NCBI GenBank assembly: GCA_963971225.1
Contig: OZ020267.1
Span: 31,603,298-31,667,297 of the forward strand
DNA from: Melieria omissa
Taxonomy: Eukaryota; Arthropoda; Insecta; Diptera; Ulidiidae
Reading direction: 5' to 3'
DNA length: 64,000 nt
The notes below the pieces were generated by a model. It ran no database searches. It was not told where the DNA came from and saw only the letters and a program-made list of their open reading frames with translations. Position numbers and translations under genes: made by a program. This document shows, one piece after another, positions 46,130-57,269 of the stretch (its first letter is position 1; the number at the start of each line of letters is the position of its first letter).

Positions 46130-46403
46130 GAATGGTCTGAAAAGTTTCCCACCTACCAAAGATACAAATTGACTTTTATAATTCTACATGGTCTCCTTTT
46201 AAGTCAACGTACTTCTTCCAGTTTTCATTTATTGCGCTATCAGAGCATTGGAGTTGTCCATTCGAACACATTTTCGGCCAACAACTCGAGACTTCTCGAG
46301 ATAATTTCCCCCTTGAACATTTGTTAGATTCTGTTTTTTTGCAATTCCAAGTCAATGAAGACTCTTGCAATTCACTATAATGATTTATCAGATTAATTTC
46401 CAT
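46130..46403 (-). pseudogene. Possible mariner-family transposase C-terminus remnant
   Basis: The minus-strand frame 46176-46403 ends INENWKKYVDLKGDHVEL, like the W..CV.LKGDYVE end of mariner transposases. It is followed by GTGGGAAACTTTTCAGACC, which looks like an inverted-end sequence. The catalytic region is absent. The match is short. Confidence 0.45.
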
Positions 46404-46662
46404 ACACCTTTGACATCATCTGGAGCTCAATGTCAGTAAGAAAAGCAGTTACAGATACTTTCAGCAATCGAAAACTTTTTAGACCTGGCTGGATCGCTGT
46501 CGCCTATTATGGATCAAGCAAAAATATTTCGCCAGTAATTCTGGAACGCTTCCGAATTTCGAGCATCTATCCATGAAATTGAAATTCCACGCTGGATTCA
46601 CGTCTCTCAATGCGTCCAGTTTCAAATTCAGAGATTTTGTGATCGTCTGTCAAAAGGCATAT

Positions 46663-47136
46663 AGTCAAGTTCGCTTAGCTGCAAGTCGATTTTTCTGGCC
46701 GTTTAGTTGAAGCAAAGAAAATAAACATATATTCTTTGGTTGAAGCTAACCGGTGTTTTCACTGAAGAATTCCTATGATTGAAAAAAAAGACAAAAACGA
46801 AAAGAAATTAGATTAATTCGGAAATTTTCTAATGTCATTTCAATTTCAAAAACCCACCGCACCAACTAACGAAATCAGCTGATCCACTTATCAGTGATGT
46901 AATAAAACGAAATAATAACAGGGCATGGTTTTTTAATTATGAAATGTTTCACTTAGACGGAGTTGAAATAGTGTAAATTTATGTTTTGGACCCAAATATT
47001 ATTTTACTTAACCGAATTATTCAACTTTGTGAAGTTTCAGTTAAATGAATTAATTTTTAGGAAAAATACCAAATAAAAATGGGACCTGGACTTCTATTTC
47101 AGTCAAGTGACTTGTAGTTAATCGGTTTCGACTGTG
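46663..47136. mobile_element. TA-flanked MITE family C, copy 1
   Basis: The ends are imperfect inverted repeats (AGTCAAGTTCGCTTAGCTGC and its counterpart near 47105-47134). The copy is the reverse complement of 50386-50848 and shares the GGAGTTGAAATAGTG and TTTTGGACCCAAATATT words. Ends and TA target resemble pogo/Tigger-type elements. Confidence 0.75.
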
Positions 47137-49881
47137 TACGCCACTGACCCCAAGGCTCCTTCTTCCTTCCTCTGGACATTTTTTCAATCTTTTCAAATTC
47201 CTTCACACATTTCCATTGTTTTCTTAAACTTAATGGTGAACAAATATGCATCCAACTGTTTTTTTATTTTTGATTCAATCAAAATGAATACAAAATTAGT
47301 TCAAAAATAAATCTGTTCGACCAAAGAAATTATTTATGTAATTTTTTTTATTTATTTATGTAATAACAACAATTCTTGCGTTTGTGCAATGTCAATAAAC
47401 TGCTTAAAATTGCCACCGTTGCTGGCAGCGTTTACCGTATTGTTGCATAATGTTGGCCAACAATGGCAACACACACAGAGTGTAATTGACAATAAGAGCA
47501 TTGCTTGAACGGCCATTTTTGGTCTTTCTGATTCTGAAGAAGAAGCAGTGCGAGTAATCAGCTTCAGTTGTCAGCGAACGACTGGACTTTTGTGCCACTA
47601 TGAGCCATTGTTGACTACAGATGTCAAGTTGACTTCAAAAAAAGAAACATCAAAGAGGACAGTGTAAACAAAAAGCGGTAAATAAAGCAGTAGTGATGGT
47701 GACAACAACAACAACAACAGCTACAATGGCTGCAAGCTGCAAATGAAAGATAGCAAAAAAAAAAACAACCAAATCAAAAAGTATCAACGTAATCAGATTT
47801 ATTTGTGGCCAAGAGGCAACCGACACCACACACCGAAAACAACAGCAACAACAACAACAACACTTTAGCCATCAAGTTGAAAACAAAACCATATTGATTA
47901 CAATTGAAAATCAACGCAATCAAATCAAGTCGAAACGAATTGAACGAATCGCATTGAACGGCAACGAATGAAGGGAGACGCGGCAGTGGACCCAAACAAC
48001 TTCAGTTGCGGAGCCTAAAGTTTGTTGGTTTCGCATCGAGCTATACGTTTAATTATTACTTCAATATGTATGCGTGTGTGTGTGTATCAGTGTGCGTGTG
48101 AGTTATGTAAAAGCGTATTTATGATTTTTTTCAATTATTTTTTATAAAAATTTTTTCTGTTAATGCCAAATTGTGCTTGTCATTGAAAAGGCGTTAGATC
48201 TGAGGAAAAATTCTACTTGGCAGCCGAAAATCGACGCAACAACCAAACACCGCCAGCGAGGGTATTCACCGATCAGCTGAAACAGCAGCAACAACAGCAA
48301 CAACAATGGCAATGGCAACAACCATTCGAATGAAATGTTTTGCAGCAAACAGCCAACAAAAAAGTTGGTGTACGCGACGGCAACTGGCTGCGCTTAATTA
48401 ATAGGATTTTCGTAACGTATCAGCCATAACAACAACAACAATAGCAATGGAGTGTAGTTGAAAAAAAACTTATATTACGAAAAAGTTTCAAATGCCAAAG
48501 ATTTACGCGTTGGACGCTGCTGCGACCTGCTTTCAATTGTTGTTGTTGCGTTCCATTTTCCATTGCTGCCTTCGGCTACAAAATTAGCGGAGGGGAATAT
48601 TGATGAAAACAAATTCTTCCACAGTGACATGGCACAATTTCATATTAATTATAATTATTGGAAAATTCTATGGAAAATTCTGGCAAGAAAACTTTATACA
48701 ACTGCACGAATATCGGCTGTTGGTCTCGACGAATGGACAGTCAGTTCGGGAAGGCGCAACACTTGATTGACTACGTTTTTTTCTAATTTTTTTTTTAATA
48801 CAATACACTTTTATAAAGTGTGAGTTTCTTTTACATTTCAACAACAGGTTCCATTATTTTTCAGCTTATTTTTTCATAATAAAGTTTTTCGGACGCATTT
48901 TGTTCTCAAACAGGACATGGGTTGGCCATCTTTTAATAATAATGCTGCCAATAAAACTGCTTTCATTGCTAAGCAAAAAGAAATCTCCAAATCATTGACG
49001 ACAATTATTCATGCCGCCACTAATGAAGCCGTGTGTGTCGCTCTCAACTCGCCAACAACTCAATTTTCAATATACAATAGTTGACAATTTACCATTAACA
49101 GCAGCAAAGACAATTATTGAAAATTCCTACTAAAGCAGCCAAAAATCTAACAACAACAACACGAACCATTGTCCAATCGCAACGGCATTGCGCCGCCACA
49201 AAAGGTGTGAAAAATGCAGTTGCACGTTCGATTTGCTTGCTGCAACATTCTCTATGCGTTCACATTCAATGGAAAATGATTTTCCAAAAAAAATGGTGAA
49301 ATTCTTTTCAATATCGATAATTTCCAAACAATCCCGAGAAAAGTCTCGAATACGAAAATTAAAGATTCAAAAGTGACTTTCATTTATTGGTCCGGCCCGT
49401 TTCGGCTGTGCGTACGTGTTGCTCCTTTCAGCATTTCGATGCGTGTCGCTGCGTGAGAGAATGCAACCCGGTTGCCCCAGTCTGGCAAAGTTATTAATCT
49501 CCGCGTATCAATGGACTTGTGATAGATAATAAATATGAGAAATTATCAAACTGTGCGCAGCCAACACAATGGGCGTTAGTCGCCCCTATGATGCGGCTGG
49601 CTGTGAGGGTTGAGGCGTTGCATTTCAAACAAAATGGCAGCTGTTACAATGCAGTAATTTTTTTTTAATAATTTGTAATTGAAATTATTAGAGTTTGGAA
49701 TTTTTCGAAAAATCTCAGAAACCTTCATAGCCATAATAATATTTTTGTGATTTCTAGTGGCATTAACACATCTCCGAGTGCGGTCTGAAAACCTTTTGAC
49801 TTTAATATGAAGAAGGCAGCACTCGTTAAGAACAGGAAGGGAATCTCTTTTGAAAGGTATTCGCCAGAATTGCAGCCATTT
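47137..49881. other. Repeat-poor intronic island
   Basis: 47400-49640 carries several CAA/ACA runs (47700-47720, 47845-47863, 48281-48306, 48428-48441). No exon or RNA is recognised. Confidence 0.25.
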
Positions 49882-50376
49882 TTAATGCACAAAATTTTGA
49901 AAATCTGTTGAGTGTATCCTCGACTTCAACAGTGTAAGCAACATCGATTTTTCGCTGTTCTGAAGCGCAACTTTGATCTGCGAAACGCGTTCTTCGGCAA
50001 TGAATGGAGTTCGTCTTGAAGTCAACTTGAGCTGCAATGCATTTCGTGGGGTTGGCATTCGCTCATAGCGAAATCTGTGGCGTTGTAAGAATAGATCACT
50101 TGACTCCAAATAGAGAATTTTAGTGTTGCGGTTTGCTACAGTCGTTTTTCCAAGTGTGAGGAGGTTTTTCGAGCCTTGCAAGTCTGATGAAGGAGTCAGA
50201 TTAGAGTTTAAGGTCTTTAAATCTTGAAACCAAGGTGTGCCCAGACTTGTTTCGCCAGCTTGGGTAATAAAAGACCGCTGCACAATTCTACGCGTGGCGA
50301 GGAGCAACTGTCTGCAAAGAAGCAACTTTGCTTTTGGCTGCCAGGAGATGAGAGAAATGGCCCTCATGGCCGGCAT
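49882..50376 (-). CDS. Unrecognised ORF, 164 codons, presequence-like N-terminus
   Basis: This is the only long non-repeat frame outside cnc and the transposases. Residues 1-40 (MPAMRAISLISWQPKAKLLL and on) contain seven or so Arg/Lys and no Asp/Glu, as in mitochondrial targeting sequences. The remainder is mixed, basic and of normal complexity, without low-complexity runs. I do not recognise a family. The start lies 9 bases from the end of a MITE (50386), so the original 5' part may have been cut off. An in-frame stop lies just across the MITE. It could be a nested intronic gene, a retrocopy fragment or chance. Confidence 0.3.
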   Translation of the reverse strand: MPAMRAISLISWQPKAKLLLCRQLLLATRRIVQRSFITQAGETSLGTPWFQDLKTLNSNLTPSSDLQGSKNLLTLGKTTVANRNTKILYLESSDLFLQRHRFRYERMPTPRNALQLKLTSRRTPFIAEERVSQIKVALQNSEKSMLLTLLKSRIHSTDFQNFVH

Positions 50377-50385
50377 GGAGTCTTA

Positions 50386-50848
50386 CAGTCAAAACCGCTT
50401 AACTGCAAGTCGCTTGACTTTAAATTCCGCCTAATCTAAAAAAGTTCAGGTTCCATTTTTATTTGGTATTTTTCTGAAAATTATTCCGTTTAACTAAAAC
50501 TTTAAATAGCTGAAAGATTCGGTTAAGTGAAGAAATATTTTGGGTCCAAAACATATATTTTCACTACTTCAACTCCGTCTATGTAAAATATTTTATATTT
50601 GAGACATACTGCTTTGCTATTATTTCGTTTTATTACTTCCCTGATAAGTGGATTCGCTGATTTCGTTAAAGTTAGCTTTTGAAATTGCAGATTGTCTTTT
50701 CTTCTCATTTGATTTTCCATTTCTTTTTCTAAATTTGAAAGGAATGGGAAGGAATTTCACTTAACCGTAGTTTGCTTAACTGAAAACACCGGTTAACTGC
50801 AACTAAAAGTCAGGGAAAAATCGACTTGTAGCTAAGCGAACTCGAATG
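50386..50848. mobile_element. TA-flanked MITE family C, copy 2
   Basis: The left end is CAGTCAAAACCGCTTAACTG and the right end is its inverted, diverged copy, with TA on both sides (50384-50385 and 50849-50850). It is 463 bp and non-coding, with orientation opposite to 46663-47136. Confidence 0.8.
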
Positions 50849-50850
50849 TA

Positions 50851-53800
50851 TGTCGTTGCCACATGTCGTTGCAAACATAATGACAAATAAATAATTTTTC
50901 AAATTTCTCTCTTTCTGTCATAAAAAATTCCTTACGTTATTGCAGTATGGGCTCATTCACATGTTTTCCTGTAAAATTCTCTCAATCAAATCTAAAAAAT
51001 TAAATTAATATTTAATTATTTTACATTTTTCTTAGTTCTACATTCTCAATATGAAAGTTGCCTTCTTTTCGTTTACCAATTTGTATCTTTATTCTCTTCA
51101 ATTGCATTCAATTCAAAAACTATGCGGGCACAATTGCATATTTTTCCCTTAAATATATGAAAAATGCAGCTGTTGTCTGTCCAACTGCAGCTGCATGCAC
51201 CATGTGCCGTTGGTTTCCGTCGGCCTGTCCTCCAAACTGTCTGGTGGGCGCAAATGTTTCATGCACATTTCTACTCGGTCACCATTACGCCACAATTTTA
51301 ATTCAGTTTACTACGGCCAAATATTTTGCCACATAACGATATCGTTTTCAACCTGTTTTAACGGCATTTTGCTGCCGAGAGGCGCTCACTGTCAACGCAG
51401 CCACTTACAACAACATGCAACTGACTTTACTTATAGAGAAGTAGATCGGTTTTATGAACAGTTGAGGCATCTTAATTGATAGTTTAAATGAAACGAGTTG
51501 TATGAAGTTATATATTCCGATATGTTCATATTTTCTTATTTTTTCTTTTTTATGTAAAAATTTTGTATACAATTACTCATTTTACTGTTTTGTTTTTTTA
51601 GTTTTTATTAATCTTTTTTGTTTGCTTTTTTAGTTTTTATTAATCTTTTTTGTTTTCGTAAAATTCCCTTTTTTCACCCAAACCAACATTTCATCTGGCA
51701 ACTCCACACTTATGCAACTTTTGCGCATTCGACTTGCCCACAGACAGTTTTGTGTCGACTTCCTTGCATTATCACCGCTTGAACGTTACAATTGTTGTTG
51801 TACGCACTTCCCAGCTAATGAACTCATATTAACCCATTTTAAGTGGAAATATTGTGTGTGCGCCCATTTTCAAGTGCAATTATTGTACATTGTTTTCCGG
51901 GCAACACTCCCCCCACACACATTTTGTGTTACCAAATCAATTTTAATTAAGTCAATTACATCAATAATCGTATTTAAAAATTCCAACAAAGCATTTGAAC
52001 GAAATGTTTCAATTGCTACCGCAACGGCAACCAAATCGAACTACAAAAAGCATTAATAACGCAACTTAATGGGCCAACGCACTCAACACTCACAGCACAG
52101 CACAGCAATACGGCAACACTGGTTGATGGCGCGACTTGACATGGCCGCAGCCGAAATATGAAAATTAGCAGCATCACGACGCAGTTTCCAAGTCCAAGAC
52201 GGCGCTGTCGTGGTAGTTCGACATGTTTTTTTTATCCAACACAAATATGCTGTTGTATTTGTTGTTGCTGCACGCAATTCAAAACTGAATTGAAAAAGTT
52301 GCGGCGCAATTACAACTCAATTAGTTGAAATCGTTGTCAGTGCCGCCGTCGCCGCCATTGCAATCATTGCCGCACAAATGAAAGAGAAACAAAATGGATC
52401 ATGCCGAACCGTAACAAAAACAACAACAGTCACAGTAACTAAATGAGCCACTACTAACTATTACGTTATAGTTTCCGGTGAAAGAAGACCAAGTAATAAA
52501 TAATAATGAAGCAAAAATACAACAAAAAAATTGCAAACGCAAAATCCGCCAAAGACGCAACAGCTGATCAGTGCACTTGGCCCGCTCGTGTCGCTGCGGC
52601 GGCACATTGCCACACAGTGGTCGCCAAGCGACACTGGGCGCATTTCCTCAACAAGTGCAACGCAACGCTTTAAAATTCACCAACTGCTCCTTTGGTGCGC
52701 TGCCGCAATTCAACGCGTAATGATGATGTTTGGGTTTTAATGAAATTTGCACTTGCAGTGCACACAACTACAACAACGACAATAAACGTGATGAGCAGCA
52801 CAAAAAAGTGGTGGCGAAAAATGAAAAGTGTTTCACTTTTTGCAGATGGCGGTCAACCAGTACGACAACGTCATCATTATCATCATCGTCATCATGATTA
52901 TCATTGGCAGCACCGTTGGTGTGTATGATGACTGACAAAACTGCCGGTTGCGTATTGGCACAACGCGTCGCTGCGTTCCTGTAATGAGAAGCTACAAAAT
53001 TTCGAGCCACAAATTATAATGACGACAACGACGCTGCGCAACTTCAACGCCACCAAAGACTCTGACTGCGAGACCGAATTGGGCTCCAACTTCAGCTACA
53101 ACGATGACGTTGCCGTTGCCGGTGAACAGACAAACGGATGGACGTTCGCGTTAGTGCTACACATGCGACGCGATAGTGTTGTCAACAATGAACTTGCGTA
53201 AAATGAAATTTTAAAAGGTGCGCTTGCGGTCGGTCGGTCGGTCGGTCATTCACAGCGCTCGGTCTCGTCCAATTTCGAATCGAGCAGAGCGCTTTACTCA
53301 TTTCGTTTTAATGAATGAAAATGAATTTTATGAATATTGAAATCACTTGTCAGCTTTACTACGACCATGTTAACAAACTCATTTACAACAACAACGTCAC
53401 ACTCACCAACCAACCAACCACCAACAATCATAATAATAACAAACCAAACTGAACTGAACTGAAAAAAAAGCGCTAGCATCATGATGATCGCAATGAATCG
53501 GTAAAAAATTACACTCTTTAGGTCAAGAACTTCATTATTTTGAAAACTGTTACTCCACATAGACGAGTCGAGTCGCGTTGAGCACTATTTTGAAATCGAT
53601 ATGCGCCGTTTCAAGTCCACACAACACGAGCGCACTCAACGCTGTCAAAATCACTTGAATTGTGTGCATTTTGGCGTAGGTCGAAATTAGCCAACTTAAA
53701 GTTTGCATTTGCATTTTGAATTCGAAATACACTAATTAAATTGTATCGAATGCAGGAAAATTGCATAAAAGTCATTTAATTGTTTGGTCTGTGTGTGAAA

Positions 53801-54381
53801 ATGTTGTCTCGCGTTGATAGTTTAGAGGTTAGGATTCGATTTGATTGGAGTGAATTTCTGAGCTCTTTCACCTAATCTTTTGTCTAATGTGCTTGGAACT
53901 TGTGTGTGGAAATGCAGTTGCGGGGGAGTAAGGATACAGTGGCCAGTTTCTAGTTGCATTGTGACAAAATCGTCACTAAAATTGAGTTCTTCAATAAACT
54001 TTAGTGTCTGCAAGTATAAGAAAACCTAGCTTTGAGTACACATTAACGCTAGAATACCTAAGCAAGTGAAAATGTCTCCATCGAGGTTTTTATTTAATTA
54101 TTTTATAAAGAAAGAAATTGGTTTTAATTAATTTTTGAAGCTAAATCATATACAAATATTATATATATTATACAAAAAATATATATTTTATATATTCTAT
54201 ATAAATTTATTATTGAAATATTTTTAAAAATATTTTTAATCTTTTATAAGAAAAAAAAACTTTTCTGATTTTAATTAATTTTTGAAGCTAAATCATATAC
54301 AAAAATTATTTATATTATAAAAAAAAAATTATTATATTATATAAAAATTTATTATTGAAATATTCTTAAATATATTCTTAA
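50851..54381. other. Repeat-poor intronic island, then AT-rich tract
   Basis: 50851-53800 has balanced composition with CAA runs and five GGTC units (53229-53247). 54060-54380 is very AT-rich with a duplicated TTTTAATTAATTTTTGAAGC. No exon is recognised. Confidence 0.25.
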
Positions 54382-54637
54382 CCCTTGCCATGTAACGTCG
54401 TTTTTTCGCACCTCTTCTGTATAACGTCGGGTCGCTTGTGTCCGGCTCTTAAAAAAGTACAAAAGAGCTCAAAAAAATTTGAAAAGATTGACGATACTTT
54501 ATTAAGAGTTCTATTTTAAAAATAAATCGCTATATTACTGATTTTTCAATATAACAATATAACTGTTTAAACATATAAAAACATGGAAAACGTCAGTTTC
54601 GACAGGGCACAAGTGACCCAATGTTACACGTTAAGGT
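54382..54637. mobile_element. TTAA-flanked fold-back MITE
   Basis: It starts TTAA|CCCTTGCCATGTAACG and ends GTTACACGTTAAGGT|TTAA. Just inside, GGGTCGCTTGTGTCC and GGGCACAAGTGACCC are near-perfect inverted arms. It is 256 bp and non-coding, related by its ends to the CCCTTT group. Confidence 0.7.
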
Positions 54638-55355
54638 TTAAAAAACGTTTACCCCTCCATTGAAGTTTCAATAATGTGCAAGTTTACTGTCGTAAGTTCC
54701 GTAGTGGGAAAAATATTGCAAACTTCCAGGAGAAAGAACAGAAAGACATCCCCGGAGGACAGTGTAGGTTGAAACCCCCGAAGTATTAGGATCGACTTTA
54801 AAACTACATACAGATTAAAAGGCATATTATGAATATTAAATAAAAACTTTTTGAACCCCCCTCCCCAAATATTTTTCTGAATCCATCCCTGCCGGATGAG
54901 ATAAACATGATTTCATACAGACTGTGTTCGATTGGTTGGGCATTTTAGTGTTAAAGTGACGGTTTTTGCTAAACTGTAGATATCAGGAAACCTGTTTTTG
55001 AAAAATTTCACATTGAGTTACAGATTTCCATTAAATTTTAGTCACTAAAAGCATAAAGAGATGCAAACATCCACAAAAACTTGGCTTTGTCTTAGGTACA
55101 AATAAAGTTTTGACTGAAAAAAACATTATAAAAAACCACGGTTGTCACTCGACCAAAGTTTTGTAAACCAAATTTCGAAATTTTTCTAGAAAAGTAATCA
55201 AAATGTAACCATACAAAAAGGAAAACTAAGTTTGGGTCGTTCCTTTTATTCTCCTGTGATAAAGCTTCGTTTTGGTTGGGTGGAGACGTCCAAGCAAAAT
55301 AAAAAAAAAACTACAAAAAAGTAACAAAATCGAAGAAAAGATCAACAAATTTCAA
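54638..55355. other. Intronic sequence without recognised feature
   Basis: Mixed AT-rich sequence; no frame above 60 codons and no repeat recognised. Confidence 0.3.
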
Positions 55356-55585
55356 CACAGAGAGACCATTAAGGTCGTTTTGGCAGTTTTTAATTTTAAA
55401 TATCTGTATTTTCTTTAGTATTTGTATCAACTTTTTTTTGGTAACATATATTTTTATGCTGAAAAGTTTTATATTTTTTAAAATTTATTTTGTGAAAAAT
55501 TCGATGATATATACTTTTCGAGCTATCAGCGGACATGAAATGTAGTCTTTGTAGGTATGGAAAAATTGCGGTCTTTCTGAATGTG
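55356..55585. mobile_element. TTAA-flanked MITE family B, copy 3
   Basis: It has the same orientation and body as 6066-6306: CAGAGAGACCATTAAGGTCG at the left, GAGCTATCAGCGGACAT inside, and CTTTCTGAATGTG|TTAA at the right. The left flank is a decayed TTAA. Confidence 0.7.
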
Positions 55586-55719
55586 TTAAAAGAATTAAAT
55601 AGAAATAACCAACTTCGGTTAAAAATAATCAAAATAGGAACCGTGACAAAACAAACAAATCTTGTCTTTCAAATACTAATGGTTTACTGTAAGTGACCGA
55701 TGATAAAACCTCCTCTAAC

Positions 55720-56940
55720 AAGTGGAACCAATGGCATGATTCTTAATCAAACCTAATCCACATCTTATAAAACTATCACTGAAATAAGTCAGTCACTTAC
55801 TGTCTGGTTTTTGATTGAACCTAGTTTCACATCTTGGAAAACTATAACTTGAGATATTTCAATTAGCAGCTCTCTGGTTCTTGATTGAAACTAGTTTCAC
55901 ATGTTGTTCTTCGACTAAATCTAGTTTCACACCTTGAATTGCAATGTTTCAATCAATATGGTTTTTATTGAACCTAATTTCCCACCTTAAAAATCCTGAA
56001 ATATTTCAATCAATCTGACTTTTTTTGACTAAACTTAGTTTCACACCTTCAAAAACTAAAACTTGAGATATTTCATTCACCAGCTCTGGTGAATTGAACC
56101 TAGTTTCACATTTTGGAAAAATATAATAAAAGATATTTCCTTCACCAGCTCTCCGTTTCTTAACTGAATCTACTTTCTTAACTGAATCTACTGAATCACA
56201 CCTTGAAAACTTTGAAATATATCAATCAATATGAAAAACTTGAAATATTTTAATCAATCTGGGTTTTGATTGAACCTGGTTTCACATCTTGGAAAACTAT
56301 ACTTTACTATACTAAAGATATTTCAAATACCAGCTCTTCGATTCCTGACACACCTCAGTTTCACACCTTGAAAACCTTGGAATATTGCAATCTGGTTTTT
56401 AACCGAACCTAGTTTTACACCTTGAAATATTTCGATCAATCTGGGTTTTGACGAAACCTAGTTTCGCGCCTTGAAAAACTTGAAATATTTATATCACGCA
56501 ATCTGGGTTTTGACTGAACTTAGTTTCACACCTTAGAAAACTTGAAGTATTTCCATCAATCTGGTTCTTGATTAAACCTAGTTTCACAACTTGGTGAACT
56601 ATAACTTGAGATATTTCTATTACCAGCTCTCTGTTCTTAGTCAAAATCTAGTTTCACACCTTGGAAAACTTGAAATGTCTCAATCAATCTGGTTTTTAAT
56701 GGAACGTAGTTTCACAGTTGAAATATTTCAATCAATCTGTATCTTGATTGAACCTAATTTCCCATCTTAAAAAGTATTTCAATCAATTGAAGTATTTCAA
56801 TCAATCTGATTTTTTACTGAACTTAGTTTCACACCTTCAAAAACTATAACTTAACCTATTTCATTCACCAACTCTCTGGTTCTTGACTGAACCTAGTTTG
56901 ACATCGCGAAAAACTGTCACCTCAGATGTTTTAATGTTTT
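55720..56940 (+). repeat. Minisatellite, about 17 irregular copies
   Basis: The core AACCTAGTTTCACACCTTG recurs about 17 times at an average spacing near 62 bases. Between the cores lie ATATTTCAATCAATCTGG and TCACCAGCTCTCTGG blocks in varying combinations. It is non-coding. Confidence 0.85.
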
Positions 56941-57269
56941 CCTTATAAAAACATAAAAGTAATAGTGAAGGTAAAAGTTAAGAAATTTCACTCACTTTCT
57001 TGAATAATGCTTCTATATATCCTAAAAAATAGCTACATAGAGCTCTGTACTAAAAGTCTTATTCAGATTTCCGTGTACATCGACTTTATCGAACAAATTC
57101 TGCAAAGTTTCAGTGTGAACTGAGCATCTTTTATGAGCATTTTTCAGCTTCATTCATAATTGAGTGCACAATTGGGACCCTTTAAAAAATTACGGTACTC
57201 TGATAAATCATTTTTTGTGGTTTTTGTTATATAGAAAAAACTAAAACAAGTTTACCAAAATAAAAACTA

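Noticed and set aside
48458..48766. 102-codon ORF as a possible next cnc exon
   Set aside because: It does not continue the ETGE frame after an acceptor and has no similarity to the expected cnc sequence.
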